This document shows positions 7,184 through 7,728 of a stretch of 7,728 nucleotides of DNA, one piece after another. Each line of letters begins with the position of its first letter. Position 1 is the stretch's first letter. This DNA comes from Collinsella sp. (GTDB lineage Bacteria > Actinomycetota > Coriobacteriia > Coriobacteriales > Coriobacteriaceae). Position numbers and translations under genes: made by a program. The notes below the pieces were generated by a model. It made no database searches and was not told the origin of the DNA. It saw only the letters and a program-made list of their open reading frames with translations. The stretch spans positions 1-7,728 of the forward strand of contig DXMX01000078.1 of assembly GCA_019413955.1 (NCBI GenBank). The letters run 5' to 3'.

Positions 7184-7728
7184 ACTCGGTACGGGCAACC
7201 TGGTCGATGCGGTAGCCCTCAATGGTGTCGCCAGGCTTGATGTCCTGGAAGTTCTCCAGGCCAATACCGCCCTCGGAGCCGCTCTTGAGACTCTTGGCCT
7301 CGTCCTTGTAGTGACGCATCGAAGCGATTTTACCGTTGAAGACCACGATGCCGTCGCGCACCAGGCGTACGGAATCGGTCGCGGCGATTTCACCCTCTTC
7401 GACGCGGACACCGGCGGCGATGCCGACTTTGGGCACCTTGAAGGTGTCCAGGACGGTCGCGGTACCCGTGGAGACCTCAACCTCGGTGGGCTTGAGCATG
7501 CCGATACGGGCAGCGTCGAGGTCCTCGAGGCACTTGTAGATGACGTCGTAGCAACGGATCTCGACGCCCTCGCGCTCGGCGGCGGAGCGGGCCTTGCCGT
7601 CGGGACGAACGCCAAAGCCGATGATGATGGCGTTGGAGGCGTCGGCCAGGACCACGTCGGTCTCGTTGATGGCACCAACGGCGGAGTGGATCGTGTTGAT
7701 GCGCACCTCGGACTGGTCCATCTTGTCG
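7182..7728 (-). CDS. infB: Translation initiation factor IF-2, C-terminal part (5' end outside the window)
   Basis: IF-2 is the GTPase that brings fMet-tRNA to the 30S subunit and promotes 50S joining. Only about the last 182 codons are present. The frame stays open to the right edge, so the gene is cut by the window and not truncated. The visible part starts with EVRINTIHSAVGAINETDV (domain III) and continues through SNAIIIGFGVRPDGKAR and EDLDAARIGML. The C-terminal fMet-tRNA-binding domain (C2) follows with GTATVLDTFKVPKVG, MRHYKDEAKSL, SEGGIGLENFQDIKPGDTIE and the end QVARTE. The two cysteines usual in C2 (in GC and ECG contexts) are Val (codon 7409-7407) and Gly (codon 7271-7269) here. 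The G domain and the N-terminal region cannot be judged. rbfA follows after 11 bases. Confidence 0.96.
   Translation of the reverse strand, partial: DKMDQSEVRINTIHSAVGAINETDVVLADASNAIIIGFGVRPDGKARSAAEREGVEIRCYDVIYKCLEDLDAARIGMLKPTEVEVSTGTATVLDTFKVPKVGIAAGVRVEEGEIAATDSVRLVRDGIVVFNGKIASMRHYKDEAKSLKSGSEGGIGLENFQDIKPGDTIEGYRIDQVARTE

Overview
The window is a GC-rich chromosomal segment in which every supported gene lies on the minus strand. I read it as coming from a Coriobacteriia-type actinobacterium, most likely Collinsella or a close relative. That rests on GC-rich codon use, the protein sequences and the gene neighbourhood; it is an inference that a database search should confirm.

In transcription order (high to low coordinates) the genes are: the 3' end of infB (IF-2), rbfA, an nrnA-like DHH phosphoesterase, truB, ribF, dnaG and rpoD, followed by tRNA-Asn(GTT), which is cut by the left edge. 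From infB to dnaG the genes overlap or lie within 15 bases of each other: infB-rbfA gap 11, rbfA/nrnA overlap 8, nrnA-truB gap 15, truB/ribF overlap 4, ribF/dnaG overlap 8. They therefore look like one transcript, with its promoter upstream of the window. rpoD follows dnaG after a leader of about 100 bases that can form two modest hairpins.

The cluster joins two neighbourhoods that are usually separate. One is the translation-initiation and RNA-maturation cluster (infB-rbfA-nrnA-truB-ribF). The other is the primase and housekeeping sigma factor pair (dnaG-rpoD) of the macromolecular synthesis operon. One message would thus supply fMet-tRNA loading, 30S maturation, nanoRNA turnover, tRNA U55 pseudouridylation, FMN/FAD synthesis, replication priming and promoter recognition.

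The only sizeable non-coding stretch at the left (54-213) is well explained. Two tandem hairpins just after rpoD pair better in minus-strand RNA than in plus-strand RNA and probably end or protect the operon transcript. Next comes a compact stable-RNA promoter for tRNA-Asn, with two A6 tracts exactly one helical turn apart, TTGCCC, 16 bases, and TATAAT.

I found no mobile element, CRISPR array, prophage gene or defence system, and nothing that looks like an undescribed system. The observations worth a second look are the operon fusion, divergent IF-2 residues, the charged N-terminal insert of the sigma factor, a probable rpoD start-codon correction, and the two small intergenic regions.
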